64,000 nucleotides of DNA from Phaseolus vulgaris (GCF_000499845.2 NC_023753.2:13421181-13485180), one strand, 5' to 3'; shown: positions 11,569 through 22,720, numbered from the stretch's first letter. Translations and numbers: made by a program. The notes: generated by a model not told the origin, from the sequence alone.

Positions 11569-11583
11569 GAGATTGGGGGCTTG
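11569..11583 (+). other. Polypurine tract of element A
   Basis: GAGATTGGGGGCTTG directly before the 3' LTR. The equivalent tract in C (minus strand, 47677-47690) reads CTGGGGGGCTTG, also followed by TGTAC. Confidence 0.75.
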
Positions 11584-12728
11584 TGTACCGACCAGGTCAT
11601 CGCGTGTGATGACGTGTCTAGCACGTGACTATGTGGGACGTGCTCAGCGAAACACGTGGGTAAGAGAAAGATGAATGGTTCAGAGGTGAGGATAGTCGCC
11701 GGTTCATGGAACTGGCGTTCTGTAGTGAACATGGTCGGTTGTCGCCGGGTTTATGTGTCATCGACGTGTTAGGCAATGGGAGATCAGGTGGTCTGACGCC
11801 GCCGCGAGGAGCACATCACCGGATTTCCCAGTAAACTCAGTTGAAGCTGCTGAAGGCTCAGAAGAGTAAGTTCAAGCGTATAATTTCAGTAAGATGATTG
11901 TTGCGCCAACATAGGGCGTGAAGGGCGTGTGGGTTGAAGGGAACAGTTTTCCTATCAGCGACAGGATTCCCAGAGTGGACATTCGTTGATGGCAAGGTCT
12001 CCTCAGCCGGAACATGCATGGCGCAGCGATAAGGAGGGTGCCATTAGCAACAAGCGATATCACAGAGATGGTGCACTTTGCTGCACCCAATACTCGCCTT
12101 GTCGGGTGGTGTTCTAGAGCATAGTGCGTGCTAGCTTACTCCTTGAGTAGAGGACTTAGCCGCGCGACTGGTTACTACACAGAAATGACGCTCAAGTTAC
12201 CTCAACCTAGATGACGACACGTGTAGGGTTGGATGCTACCTGTTATCCCAACCCAGATGATGACACGTGTAGGGCTGGATGGAATAGAAAAATGACGCTC
12301 AAGCTATCCTAGCTCAGATGATGACACGTGTAGGGCTGGGCGCTACCTGCTATCCCAGCCCAGATGGCGACACGTGCAGGGCTAGATGTGAGCCACGCGT
12401 CCAAAAACATAACGGCTTGGAGAGAGAAGAAACCTAGCTATAAAGGTAAACTTAGCAGAATTTGCAGAGGTACGTTTTTCATACGGCTCATTGATAGGGT
12501 TGTGTGCCTTTAGTACGGTTCTACAGAGCATATTTTCTCTGAGTTTTTTGGGTGTTCTTGTTACTGACTTGAGCGTCGGAGCGCCACCGGCAGCAGAGGC
12601 GCCACCTTGTGTTTTCAGGTTCTCAGAGAGGTTTTCTGTGGTGTGGACTTGAAGGCCACGTGGAGTCAAGCTGGTGAGGAGGTTCGAGACGAGGCATCGC
12701 TCTTACGCTAGGTCAACCGGCAGGATCA
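11584..12728 (+). repeat. 3' LTR of element A (full length)
   Basis: 1145 bp, TG...CA, with TATAAAG at 12439-12445. It keeps the segment of about 475 bp lost from the 5' LTR. It is followed by CCAGC, the target duplication. CACGTG hexamers occur repeatedly, including inside the roughly 105-bp duplicated unit at 12183-12390. Confidence 0.95.
12183..12390 (+). repeat. Tandem duplication in U3 of A's 3' LTR
   Basis: Two units of about 105 bp, each beginning AATGACGCTCAAG and each holding two copies of GACACGTG(T/C)AGGG separated by a GCTACCTG(T/C)TATCCCA block. The 5' LTR retains only the second unit. Each GACACGTGT contains the ACGTGT/CACGTG core that plant bZIP and bHLH factors bind (family knowledge). 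Confidence 0.8.
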
Positions 12729-12733
12729 CCAGC

Positions 12734-14211
12734 TCATTATATCACACCTAAAATCACCCTTTTCTCTGTCGTAGAAGATCCTGAAAATCATCTCACGACA
12801 TTCAGGGCTCAAATGATCATCTCTAGAGGATCGGATGCCATCCGATGTAAGATGCTCATGGGTACTTTTACGGGCACAACCCTACAATGGTTTAGTGGAA
12901 TTCTGAATGGTCACATCACCTCTTTCCCTCATTTCTCTTTGATGTTTAAAGAACAATTAACCCCCTAGGTTGTATGACCTTTTCAGTATCAGACAAAAGG
13001 AAGGGGAGGCACAAAAAGAATATATGAATAGATTTTGTGTGGTCACGGTAAGGCTTCAACACATGATGAAGAGATGATGGTCACTGCCTTTGAACAAAGG
13101 ATGACGACAGGACCGTTCAGTGATTCATTAATGAGGAATCCAACAAAGACGTTATCTGAGATACGTGAACGAGTTGTCGCCCACATCGAGGCGGAAGAGG
13201 TCGTACTCAGGAAAAATGGCAGCTCACGCTCAAAGCAACTTAGACCTAATGAGAAAAATTGAGATTGGTCTTTGGGGATCAATGAAACCGTCGCACAAAA
13301 GAGACAAATTTGAGGTATGTTCCGTATACAGCCAAGAAAGATGAGCCCAAGACGAAGGCTAGGGAGGATTCAACAACCAGGCTCGAATTCCAAGTATCCT
13401 ATAAAGAGATTTTGAGTAGGCCAGAGGTAGCAGATAAACTAAAGTTCCCCCATAAGACGGATCAGTTCTTGGGGTCACGAAGAGATGCTTAGTGCGAATT
13501 CCATAGAGCATTTGGGCACAATGTTGATTGATGCATAGCCTTAAGTTTCCAACTGGATAGCCTAGTCAAGGAGGGGTTCTTGAAGGAATATCTCGAAGCT
13601 AACCTGGAAGAACCAAAGGGAGAAGTGGCTATTAGGGACCAAACACATGAGACACCGATCCACAGAGAGTTGAACAGCATCGCGGGAGGATTTTCTGAAG
13701 GAGGAAGCTCGAATTCCAAACGTAAACGATACGCGCGAGCAGTGATGTCCCTGGATACAAGGGAACTCGATCGCCCTACGGAGCCCACTCTCTGCTTCAC
13801 GAGTTTTGACTTAGAAGACGTGTTTCCTCATGAGGATGATCCGATGGTGATATCCGTCATCACAGTGGGGCAAAAGGTGCACAAAGTTTTGGTCGACCAG
13901 GGGAGCTCGGCATATGAGATGTTTTAGAGAACGTTCACCAATTTGCAGTTATCCTCTAATCATATGAGGCCATACGATGGCTATTTGATCGATTTTGTGG
14001 GAGACTAGGTAGAAGTATGTGGGTACGTTGAGTTGAGGACAACCTTCTCTGATGAAAACACGGCCAGAACGATTACCATCAAGTATATCATTCTTAACGC
14101 GTCTTCTGCTTACAACTTACTTTTGGGGCGACCTTCCCTGAACATGTTGGGCGCAGTAGCCTCAATCGCTCATATGAAGATGAAGTTGCCCTTTTCTGAA
14201 GAAGGGGTGTG
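12734..14211 (+). pseudogene. gag-protease relic of element B, 3' part
   Basis: Continues the gag frame that element A interrupts at 962: Pro-Lys-Ile-Thr, then Asp-Pro-Glu-Asn-His-Leu and Gly-Ser-Asp-Ala-Ile-Arg-Cys-Lys, conserved with A, C and D. The middle (12965-13300) has frameshifts and stops. Protease runs about 13780-14200, with Asp-Gln-Gly-Ser-Ser near 13894-13908 and Leu-Leu-Gly-Arg near 14120-14135, broken by a stop at 13925-13927 and others. The end is cut at R1 at about 14211. The linker between protease and RT seen in A and C (about 80 residues) is missing, so R1's insertion came with a deletion or replaced it. Confidence 0.8.
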
Positions 14212-15531
14212 TTAGAATTGAGGGCCTTAAACAAGAGGGGGGGGTGAATTGTTTTCAAACGTTTTTAACAAAGATTGAAGGTATGAAGAAAGTCAAAGAA
14301 GAATCACAGTCAAAAGAATCAAAGAACACAAGATAGAAAACAATTTTAGTTGAATTCCGGAAATTCAACTGGTTGTTTTTATCAGTAGAGTGTAAAAACA
14401 ACTAAAATCAGATATACAAGAGTTAAGGAAGAGAAAGAATCACACAAAGCAATTTTATACTGGTTCACTCTTATGCCAAGAGCTATATCTAGTTTCTAGA
14501 AACCTTTAGGTATCCACTAAGTAATCAAAAACCATATTACAAACACACAACCACCAAAGAAGTGATCTTGATCCCCTCAAGAACACACACTTCCTTTGGC
14601 ACACCACAAACACACCACAGATCAGAACATCCTTTGACTGTTTAGGGTTTAGGGACAACCACCAAAGAAGTGATCTTGATCCCCTCAAGAACACACACTT
14701 CCTTTGGCACACCACAAACACTAAGTAATCAAAGCAATTTTATACTGGTTCACTCTTATACCAAGAGCTATATCCAATTCCTAGAAACCTTTAGGTATCC
14801 ACTAAGTAATCAAAAACCATATTACAAACACACAACCACCAAAGAAGTGATCTTGATCCCCTCAAGAACACATACTTCCTTTGGCACACCACAAACACAC
14901 CACAAATCAGAATACCTTTTGACTTTGTGACACTAGTACTTACAGAATTACAAATGAATAAAGAAATAAGATTGATCACACCTGGTACAAATCAAATCAA
15001 AGTACACAGTAAGTCCTACTTCACTCTCAGAGAAATATCCAAAGCCTTAAGCAATCTTGGAGAAAACTTGATTTCAAAAACTGATCTTGTAACTCTTAAT
15101 GCTAGAAATGTAAAACAAAACATATATACTCCAATAAGTAGTTGAAAACATTTATTATAAAAGCCAAATCAGTTTCAAATCATTTAAAGCAAATTTAACT
15201 AACTTAACAAAATTATGTTAAGCTAGTTAAAAAAAATAGTCGGTTGTTTTGTCGAAATAACCGATTGAATTGATTTGACAACAAAGTCAACCAAATTCAA
15301 ATATGCCAAAACCAGTTTTAAAAACCTTAAGTATGAAACAACCGATTGAAACGATAAAACAACTGGTTGTTTTTCTACTTCTTCATAAAACACTCTTTTC
15401 AAAAAGATTTGAATTAAACCAGCTTTAGATTCAAACTAAGAGTGAATTAACAAATTCAAAACTACCCCAGAACACACCCAACTAAGCTACAATCAACCTT
15501 CAAGCAATCCATGGAGATTTGGAGTCATCAA
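14212..15531 (+). repeat. R1 dispersed repeat, copy a (inside element B)
   Basis: One of four copies (54365-55437, 58180-59245, 63476-64000). All start with a TTAAACAAGAGG-like purine tract, a G-run and TGAATTGTTT. They continue through a TATACTGGTTCACTC block and AAGTGATCTTGA...CCTCAAGAAC, and those that are complete end near ATGGA(G)ATTTGGA. Paired 10-bp palindromes of the (C)AACCGGTTG/AACCGATTG type occur near both ends (for example 14369, 15240-15270, 15340-15366). This copy has an internal duplication of the AAGTGATC block (three copies: about 14540, 14658, 14830). No coding capacity seen and the class is unknown. It lies between protease and RT of B. Confidence 0.75.
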
Positions 15532-17478
15532 AGGGAAGAAGTTCAAGCTCGGCACCTCGTTGTGCAAAGAGTTGGAAGATAAGATAGTTGATGTAATATC
15601 GGAGAATATGAATGTTTTCGCATGGTCATCCGCAAACATGCCCGGAATAGACACAATCTTTCTATGTCATTGGCTTAACATGGATGAAAAGGCCAAACTC
15701 GTTGTAAAGAGGCGAAGAAAATTCAATGAAGATAAGCGCCTCGTCATCCAAGGAGAGACTCAGAAGCTCTTGGATGCTGGCCACATAAGGGAGATCCAAT
15801 ATCCTGAGTGGTTGGCAAATGTTGTGTTGGTAAAGAAGGCCAACGAGAAGTGGAGGATGTGTGTCGACTTCACTGATTTGAACAAGGCTTGTACTAAGGA
15901 TTATTACCCACTACCAAGCTTAGACTCCTTGGTTGACAGCGTTTCAGGTTGTCAGTTGTTAAGTTTTTTAGATGCGTTCTCAGGGTATAATCATATACGT
16001 ATGCACCCAAAGGACGAGAGTAAGACAACCTTTATGGCCAAGGTCCTATAAGGTCATGCCCTTTGGCCTAAAAATGTTGGTGCAACTTATCAAAGACTCA
16101 TGGATTGGATCCTTTCCTCAATGCTCGGGAAAAACGTTCAAGCATATATAGACGACATGGTTGTCACATCAGAAAGAAAAGATTAGCATAATGTCGACCT
16201 AGAAGAACTATTCGCAACGATAGCGAAGCATAATCTAAAGCTTAATCCAGATAAGTGCTTGTTCGGGGTAGAAGCGGGAAAGTTTCTTGGCTTCCTGTTG
16301 ACTGAAAGGGGCATAGAAGGAAACCCTGCCAAATGCACAACGATCATAGGGATGAGGAGCCCGACCAATGTGAAGGAAGTACAACAACTAACCGAGCGCA
16401 TTGTCGCCCTATCTCGTTTGTTGTCAGCCAGTAGAGATAAAGGGTACTCCTACTTCCAATGTCTTAAGAAGAACAACCATTTTGCGTGGACTAGTGAATG
16501 CGAAGAAGCTTTCACCAAGTTGAAAGAGTACTTGGCCAGTCCTCATGTTTTTGGTAAACCAGTCCCAGGAATTCCCATTCGTCTTTATTTTGCGATTATA
16601 GGGGGCAATCAGCTCAGTCCTTTCGCAAGATCAGGATAAGGTCCAGAAGCAAGTCCATTCCATAAGCAAGGTGTTATAGGGACCAAACACTCGGTACCAA
16701 GCTATCGAGAAGTTTGCCCTAGCTATGGTGTTCGCAGCTCGACGGCTTTGCCATTACTTTCAGAGCTTCATCATTATCATCATAACTGACCTTCCCATAC
16801 GTAAGGTCCTCCAAAAGCCTGATATAGCAGGTCAGATGGTCCGTTAGGCGGTTAAGCTATTCGAGTTTGACATACAATATGAACCACGAGGGTCAATCAA
16901 AGGCTAGGTGTACGCAGACTTTATGGTGAAACTTTCATCCAAGGACTCTTAGCCTGATCCTAATGATTTCCAATGGATCTTTTCGGTTGATGGGTCCTCC
17001 AATCAGCAAAGGAGCTGGGGTCATTTTAGAAGGACCGAACAAGCTATTAATCAAGAAAGCCCTGAGGTTCGCATTTAAGGAAATAATCAATCAAGTTGAG
17101 TATGAGGCCTTGATAGTAGGGATGTTGCTAGCCAAAGAGTTAGGAGCTCAGAGCTTGTTGGTGAAGAGTGACTCATTGCTCATCACCGGGCAAGTCACAA
17201 ACGAGTATCATGCTAAGGACCCACAACTAGCCTCATATCTCAGGTACGTGATGATATTGAGAGCAAATTTCTCTATGTTCGACCTTGTTCATGTTCCCAG
17301 AGAACAAAACTCCCGAGCAGACCTGTTGTCTAAGCTAACTAGCTTAGGTAAAGGAGGCCGACAAAGATCAGTGATCCATGAGACATTAAAGTCACCCAGA
17401 ACAGCTGTAGAAGGGTTGTCCGAGGTCGACAATTTAGAAGTCTTAGGGATTAGCTCAGGAAAGGGGAGAAATCATTGA
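15532..17478 (+). pseudogene. RT, RNase H and second RNase H of element B
   Basis: The open stretch 15560-16051 covers the start of RT. A frameshift near 16045-16075 breaks the Phe-Gly-Leu-Lys-Asn motif. The catalytic box at 16145-16156 reads Tyr-Ile-Asp-Asp instead of the Tyr-Val-Asp-Asp of A. RNase H (16550-16930) has a frameshift near 16610 and several TAG stops, including 16845-16847 (Trp codon to stop). The second, Tat-type RNase H is almost intact at 16960-17340, with Val-Asp-Gly-Ser-Ser-Asn at its start (small indel near 17000) and Pro-Arg-Glu-Gln-Asn-Ser-Arg-Ala-Asp near its end. Confidence 0.85.
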
Positions 17479-17539
17479 TTGATGATTTGAGAAACCCTGA
17501 AAGTCCCAAGGATAACACCCATGAGTTATTCGAGGATGA

Positions 17540-18801
17540 ATTTCTTGAAGTTCTGTAGGTCAACACCACAGAGACTTGGGTAGCACCCTACAAGCGTTAT
17601 CTTGCTGATGGGTTACTCCCCGCCAAGCCTGCGGAGGCCAAAATTGTGAAAAGGAACGCAAGTTGGTATACCCTGATAGACGGGAACCTATTTTGTCACG
17701 GTTATACCCACTCGATCCTCACGTGTGGAAGTGGAGATCAGTGCGTCTGCATAATGGTTGAGCTTTATGAAGGCATTTGCGGCAGTCACATAGGAGGACA
17801 AACTCTCTCGTTGAAAGTCACACAGCAGAGTATTATTGGCCGACCATGAAGGAGGATTATGTGAGATACGTCCAACACTGTGAGCAATGTCAGAAGCACG
17901 CTGATTGGTGCCATGCACCAGTTGAGGAACTGCGATCAATTTATAGCCTATGGCCTTTCCATAAATGGGGGATAGACATTTTAGGCCCTTTCCCTTTGGC
18001 AATATGTCAGATGAAGTACCTCATTGTGGCCATATAATACTTCACCAAGTGGATTGAAGCTGAGTCAACTGCACAAATAACTGCTCATAAGGTCCAACAT
18101 TTTATGTGGAAGAACATTGTGTGTTGTTTTGGGGTTCCGAGACAACTAGTGTCCGACAACGAAACTCAATTCGCTAGCCAATAGTTGGGTAAGCTGTGCT
18201 CGGAGCTCGAAATAAAACAAGTATTCACCTCTGTAGAACCCCCCAGATGAATGGCCAGGTTGAGTTAGCTAACAAAGTCCTACTAAGAGGGTTGAAAAGA
18301 AGGTTAGAAAAGGCATAGGGAACTTGGTTAGAAGAAATTCCTAGAATCTTGTGGTCCTATCACACCACCCCGCAATCGACAATGAAAGAGACGCCTTTTA
18401 GTTTGATATATAGGTCAGATGCCATGATACCAGTAGAGATACAAGAGAATTCTCCCAGGTTCCAAAATTTTGTTATTAAAGAGTCTAACGAAGGAAGAAA
18501 GGTAAACCTAGATTTGTTGGACGAGGTGCGTGATCATGCCCGCATCAACTCGGAGGCTTTAAAGAGAAGGGTGGAGTTAAAGCACAAGACCAAGATGAAA
18601 CCTCGGCAGTTCAAGGTTTCTAACTTGGTGATGCGAAAGGCCCACCCCTACCAGGTTGAGAACAAGTTATCCCTAAAGTGGACTGGCCTATTTTGCGTAG
18701 TCGAGGTGCTCGAAAATGGAGCGTATAAGTTAGAAACCCTAGAAGGAGGAGTCATCCCATGAACGTGGAACGTGGCAAATCTCAAGTTTTACTTCAATTA
18801 A
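17540..18801 (+). pseudogene. Integrase of element B
   Basis: Zinc-binding part with His-Tyr-type N-terminus and Cys-Glu-Gln-Cys (about 17880-17891). Catalytic core has Gly-Ile-Asp (about 17969-17978), Ser-Asp-Asn-Glu-Thr (about 18154-18168) and a damaged Glu region near 18255. GPY-type C-terminus (Lys-Trp-Thr-Gly-Leu-Phe) at about 18676-18693; stop TAA 18799-18801. Stops occur at about 18037, 18182-18184 and several places to 18320. The stop at 18182-18184 is at the same codon as one in element C (51971-51973, minus). The core spacing is normal, unlike the deleted core of A. Confidence 0.85.
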
Positions 18802-18847
18802 GACATTTAGTTTTGGATGTTTTTCTTTTGAACAATATGTTATTTAA

Positions 18848-18895
18848 GGTGATGCTCTTTTTTCCCTTGAAGGGGTTTTCTAGCGAGGTCACCTA
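18848..18895 (+). other. Conserved stem-loop just after integrase (B)
   Basis: GGTGA...CTC, T-run, CCCTTGAAGGGG, then GAGG-TCACC. The outer stem GGTGA/TCACC and inner CCCTT/AAGGG pair well. Homologous in position and sequence to 7130-7178 (A) and 51267-51315 (C). Confidence 0.62.
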
Positions 18896-18954
18896 TGAAT
18901 AAATTTTTTCTTCAAAGATGATGCATGAAGCAAACTAGTTTTGATTTAATAGCA

Positions 18955-19570
18955 TTGATGTAGTACACGGTAAGTCAACCTTACTTAGTGTAAGTATGTT
19001 TACCTGAGCATAGGCGCCCTGTGAGATTAATTTGTTTGTTGATTTATTTGATTTAGTACATGGTAAGTAAACCTAGCTCGGCGTAAGCAAGACTACCTGA
19101 GCATAGGTACCCTGCAAATTGAATTGATGGGAATGTATTGTTCGATTTTATGAATGATAAGACGACCTAGCTTGGCGTAAGTACGACTGCCCGAGCTTAG
19201 GCGCCCTGCGGTACAAATTTATTTGTTGAATTAATTGATTTGACTCATGGTAAGACGTCCTAGCCCGGAGTGAATAGAGTCATCCGAGCGTAGGTGCTCT
19301 GTGGATGTAAGGTTATTGGAATTCGTACATGGTAAGTCGACCTAGCTTGGGGTAAGGACAACTATCCGAGTGTAGGCGCCCTGTGAGATGAATGTATTTG
19401 ATGAGTTATTTTGGCACATGTTAAGACGATCTAGCTCGGAATAAGTATAGTCATTCGAGCATAGACGCCCTGCGAATATGAGTTTACTTGATACGATATG
19501 GGGAGAAGACGACCAAGCTTAAGATAAGTGCAACTACCTGAATAGGTACCTTATGAAGTAAGGCATCATG
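18955..19570 (+). repeat. Tandem hairpin array of element B
   Basis: About seven units of 80-105 bp with the core CATGGTAAG, then CCTAGCTCGG, ~15 nt, CCGAGCATAGG, then GCGCCCTGTG. The arms CCTAgCTCGG and CCGAGcaTAGG are inverted repeats. Unit changes often preserve pairing: TCTA/TAGA replaces CCTA/TAGG in the sixth unit (about 19428-19465), and CTTGG pairs with CCGAG by wobble. It lies between integrase and antisense gene, as in A and C, but shares no sequence with their arrays. Confidence 0.78.
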
Positions 19571-19930
19571 AAATCGATGCAGTAATTTTATCGAGGACCG
19601 CCCAATATGGGAGTTGTAGTTACTAGTGAGATCAAGTTGAAGTATAAGATTGTCCTAACCACAAAAGCGTCACTTACTTAAGGGTAGACGTTCTATCAAG
19701 GTAAATAAGTTATTACTTTCATGCTTAAGTTAGAAGAAACTTGTTGTATAATTTGTGTTAAGATGAAGAGGATGAGTTAAGTATCGAGGCATACGTTTGT
19801 AAAATTCCCAAAATCAGTATACATAGGAAAAATCATAAGCACTGAATATATATGAGAAATGTTCAAATTGTCAAGGTGTCAAGGGAGTTTAACATATGCA
19901 TGAATATTATAGACCATAGAAAAGTTTAAC
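19571..19930. other. Spacer between array and antisense gene of B
   Basis: AT-rich; nothing recognisable beyond a possible decayed end of the array. No ORF of note. Confidence 0.5.
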
Positions 19931-21950
19931 TTAGTCTTCCATTAATTGACCCTCGACCACGGTTTTACCCCGGCCGAGTTCTAAAAAGTCCAAGGTAGGA
20001 TGGATTGCTGCTGCCTGTGTAAGAGCTGTCTTGAATCCTACAAGGTAGGATTGAGCAACATCTTGTTTGAAAGATTTGGTGGCCTTAGTAAGGTCTTCCC
20101 CTCGGTCGGTTACCTCCTTTTCCAACCCCTTGATTTGGGACATGAGTTTGCTCCTTTCTTCGGTTCGGCTTGGTGCCTTTTGAGCCTTCTTTTTCAGGAG
20201 ACGTTTGGTTTCTTCATGCAGATCAGTAAGGCGTGCAGTTTCAGCTCGGGTATGGTCATTTAGGCTTTTGATCTTGGCCTGGAGGCATTCTACCTCCCTC
20301 TAAAGCTCCACGACCCTTTGATCTTTGGCGGATTTTCAGTCTCGTGGCAATAACCAATCAACCCATGGAAAAGGCCTGCCCAATTTGCTTCATGGTGTCA
20401 CGAAGTAGATGATTTTCTTCATGGACCATGAGCCTATTTTTGTCCTCGTTGGGCAGGAAGGTAGTTTCATCATAAGTTGGGACGTCAAAGTTTGGATCCC
20501 ACAGGCTTTTCCCCGAGAGATCTCGGCTTCGCTTTCTTGAATGACGATGATATCTTGATGCGGAGCTCGACCATCTGAGTGATAATGCTCGGTATGGGGA
20601 GTGGGTCGCTTCCTCTTCCTCTTGAAAACGAGCCCAGAGGTAGTCTCCTCATCCTGATCGGTCGGAGTTTGAGTAATCAAAGTTGGAGCCTTTCTCTTCC
20701 GCGTCAAAGGTTCATTGGGCAGACTAGTAGCCACCCTCATCTTCTTAGCTAGCTCGGCTAGCTCCGCCTTGCTAATGTTAGACAACATTCTCTCTGCAAA
20801 GAAAACAAGTAAATGGTTAATGATAGTAATAGAGTTATCTTTACCAAGGGTAGGAAATGAGGAGTATTAGTGTAGGCTTTCAAGGCACCAAGGAGGTACT
20901 CTTTGGTCAATAGGAAGGAGGTGTCAAAGACAACCTTCAGGCTCGTCAGGAACTCGCAAATTCCTTGATCTCTTGGTGACAAATCTTTCAAGCACTGAGC
21001 ACTTTGGAATTTGGGTTTAGAGGTCCAATACATGGGAAATCCGTCCAGTAGGGTCGCATCTCCGATTGAAGCTCAAACTTTAACAAATTTACCTTTAAAT
21101 TTTTTATATGATGACTGAAAGAGGGTAAGCAAACATCTTTCAGAAGCACCGTTTAGGGACACCCATAGTTGGCGGCTCATGTGCTTAGCCTTAAAGAAAT
21201 AAAGAAAAACTTTCACAGTTGGCGAGATGCCGAACTGTGAACACAAAATAATAAAAGCTCGGATAAATGCCCAACTATTTGGATGTAGCTGAGCAGGAGT
21301 TACATTGAGCTTGGTTAACAGTTCCTTTTCAAAGATGGACAAGGGAAGGCGAAAAAGAACCTTTTGAAAAAGGTGGCATAAAAATAGAAAAATGGACCAT
21401 TAGAGTCTGACGACTCATCACAACAAATGTGTTCACCCTCCCTACACTCTATAGTTTTGACAAACCCCTCATATTTTTTACTCATGGTGCATCCGTTTTC
21501 TCTCAACTCCCTAAGACGTAAATGGGTTTTGTAATAAGAAATCTCTTTCAAAAACTCTTTTTTAGCCCAGGGATACATAGAACCATAATCTATTGTAGAT
21601 ATAGCTAGAACACAAGCATAAACCCAAACAAAATACAAGCACATTTCAAGCCAGGTAGAGTAAGTGAATCAAAATGAGATTTCAGTTTAGGAAATGCAAT
21701 CGACAAGATGAATAAAAAATTAACAATAGAGATTAGTGGAGAAAAAAAATACCTGGTGCGACGGTGGTGGGAGATAGTTCGACGGTGAGAAGAAGTGCGA
21801 AAAAGGTTTTTTGGAGTAAGAGAAGTTATGAGAATAGAAGGTTGCATAACGAGTAAGGGAGGAGGAAATGGATTTTTAATTATTTGAAAGAAGGAGATGA
21901 AACGACAGTGTTTCCTCGCTGTTGATACCCGTGCCACGTGGACGCTTCAG
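19931..21950 (-). pseudogene. Antisense gene of element B (homologue of the A and C genes)
   Basis: Read right to left. Exon 1 ends 21753 (CCAG|GTATTT); intron 21605-21752 ends TTCTAG. Exon 2 spans about 21604-20845 with Tyr-Pro-Trp-Ala, Cys-Cys-Asp-Glu-Ser-Ser-Asp, Pro-Asn-Ser-Trp-Ala-Phe and Gly-Phe-Pro-Met-Tyr-Trp motifs. A short intron follows, about 20794-20844 (CTTG|GTAAAG ... TTTGCAG). Exon 3 spans 20793-19931 with basic patches (Lys-Arg-Lys-Arg-Lys), coiled coil and a conserved C-terminal Leu-Gly-(Arg/Leu)-Gly-Lys-Thr-Val-Val region shared with C. Frameshifts near 21330 (in the Phe-Pro-Cys/Ser region) and 20385 break the frame. The second intron is shorter than typical plant introns, and its donor may have shifted relative to C. 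Confidence 0.72.
21902..21942 (-). promoter_or_regulatory. Conserved upstream block of the antisense gene (B)
   Basis: Minus strand: CCACGTGG, 7 nt, ATCAACAGC, 8 nt, ACTGTCG. It corresponds part by part to the blocks at 11404-11448 and 47827-47868. The 8-nt spacing between the second and third parts is the same in all three elements. Confidence 0.55.
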
Positions 21951-22089
21951 ATTTTGTGTGGTAAGATGTCTCATCAGGAAACACTTCGATAATCACGTCT
22001 CACCTACTCTCTGCGAAAGTGTCATGTCAGTTGCACACACTGGAAAGATTCTTCGCCTAGCCAAGCTCGGCTCGAGTCTGAGAGGCCTG

Positions 22090-22720
22090 TGTATTGGTCA
22101 AGAGTGCTCGGGACCTCGGTCCAAGCATCTAGGTATGGTCAACTCGGTTTTGGGCGAGTATAGGCCCAAAAGGCAGGTCATGAGCTCGGTCCAGACACTG
22201 GTGGTCAACTCGAAAAAGATAATTAAAATAGATGGAACATTTATTTTGATTATAATACATATGTTAATTAAATACAAATAAAAGTTGTTGGAAATAATGT
22301 GTTTAACACCCGAGAATAAAGGTGCACATGTTTTTAAGCACCCGAGAATAAAGGTGCACATAAGCAGTATGTTGTTTTTCTGTTATGATTATATGTTTTT
22401 CTGTTGAGATTATATTCTCCTTGTTGAAATCTTGTTCTGTTGAGATTATATTCTCCTTGTTGAAATCTTGTTCTGTTGAGATTGGAGAAAATCGTTGAAG
22501 GGATATCTATAAAAGGGGCTTGAGACCCCGAGTAAAGGTATGCTGTTTCTGAATACTTGAGATTGAAATTGATTTGATATTTTGAATGCTCTCACTAACT
22601 TGATTGTTAGAGTGTGATCAACAGATAAAACCCCTTTGTCCCAGTGGAGCGACATCTCGGAGCACCAATTGGAGAGAAATCAGAAGAGGTGCTCGCCCAT
22701 TCAATCAATTGGCGAGAACA
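22090..22720 (+). repeat. 3' LTR of element B
   Basis: Starts TGTATTGGTC after a degenerate purine tract (GAGTCTGAGAGGCCTG, 22074-22089) and ends GGCGAGAACA. TATA-type promoter TCTATAAAAGG at about 22507-22517. Inside are two short tandem repeats: CACCCGAGAATAAAGGTGCA twice (22307-22360, period 32) and a 36-bp unit twice plus (22401-22485, GTTGAGATTATATTCTCC). The end call is tentative, because the 5' LTR is missing and no target duplication can be checked. Confidence 0.7.

Larger units (their letters stand above)
963..12728 (+). mobile_element. Element A: complete Tat-lineage Ty3/gypsy retrotransposon, nested in gag of B
   Basis: Both ends are defined. The LTRs begin TGTACCGACC (963 and 11584) and end GATCA (1632 and 12728). 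The PBS follows the 5' LTR, a purine tract precedes the 3' LTR, and the 5-bp target duplication CCAGC lies at 958-962 and 12729-12733. Order: LTR, PBS, gag, protease, RT, RNase H, second RNase H, integrase, hairpin array, antisense gene, PPT, LTR. The LTRs differ by roughly 4% by eye, plus one 475-bp deletion in the 5' copy. gag, the second RNase H, integrase and the antisense gene all carry frameshifts, stops or deletions, so the copy is probably non-autonomous. Confidence 0.95.
557..22720 (+). mobile_element. Element B: Tat-lineage Ty3/gypsy retrotransposon, 5'-truncated and nested
   Basis: An LTR retrotransposon read left to right: gag (557-962, resuming at 12734), protease, RT, RNase H, second RNase H and integrase to 18801. 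A tandem array, an antisense gene and a 3' LTR (22090-22720) follow. Two later insertions interrupt it: complete element A (963-12728) in gag and repeat R1 (about 14212-15531) between protease and RT. Assignment to the Tat lineage rests on the Asp-Gln-Gly-Ser-Ser protease site, the second RNase H after the usual one, and the antisense ORF between integrase and 3' LTR. All frames carry stops and frameshifts, so this copy is dead. The 5' LTR was not found. Confidence 0.85.

Noticed and set aside
14639..14655. True interstitial telomere
   Set aside because: Only two TTTAGGG units, at a duplication joint within R1.
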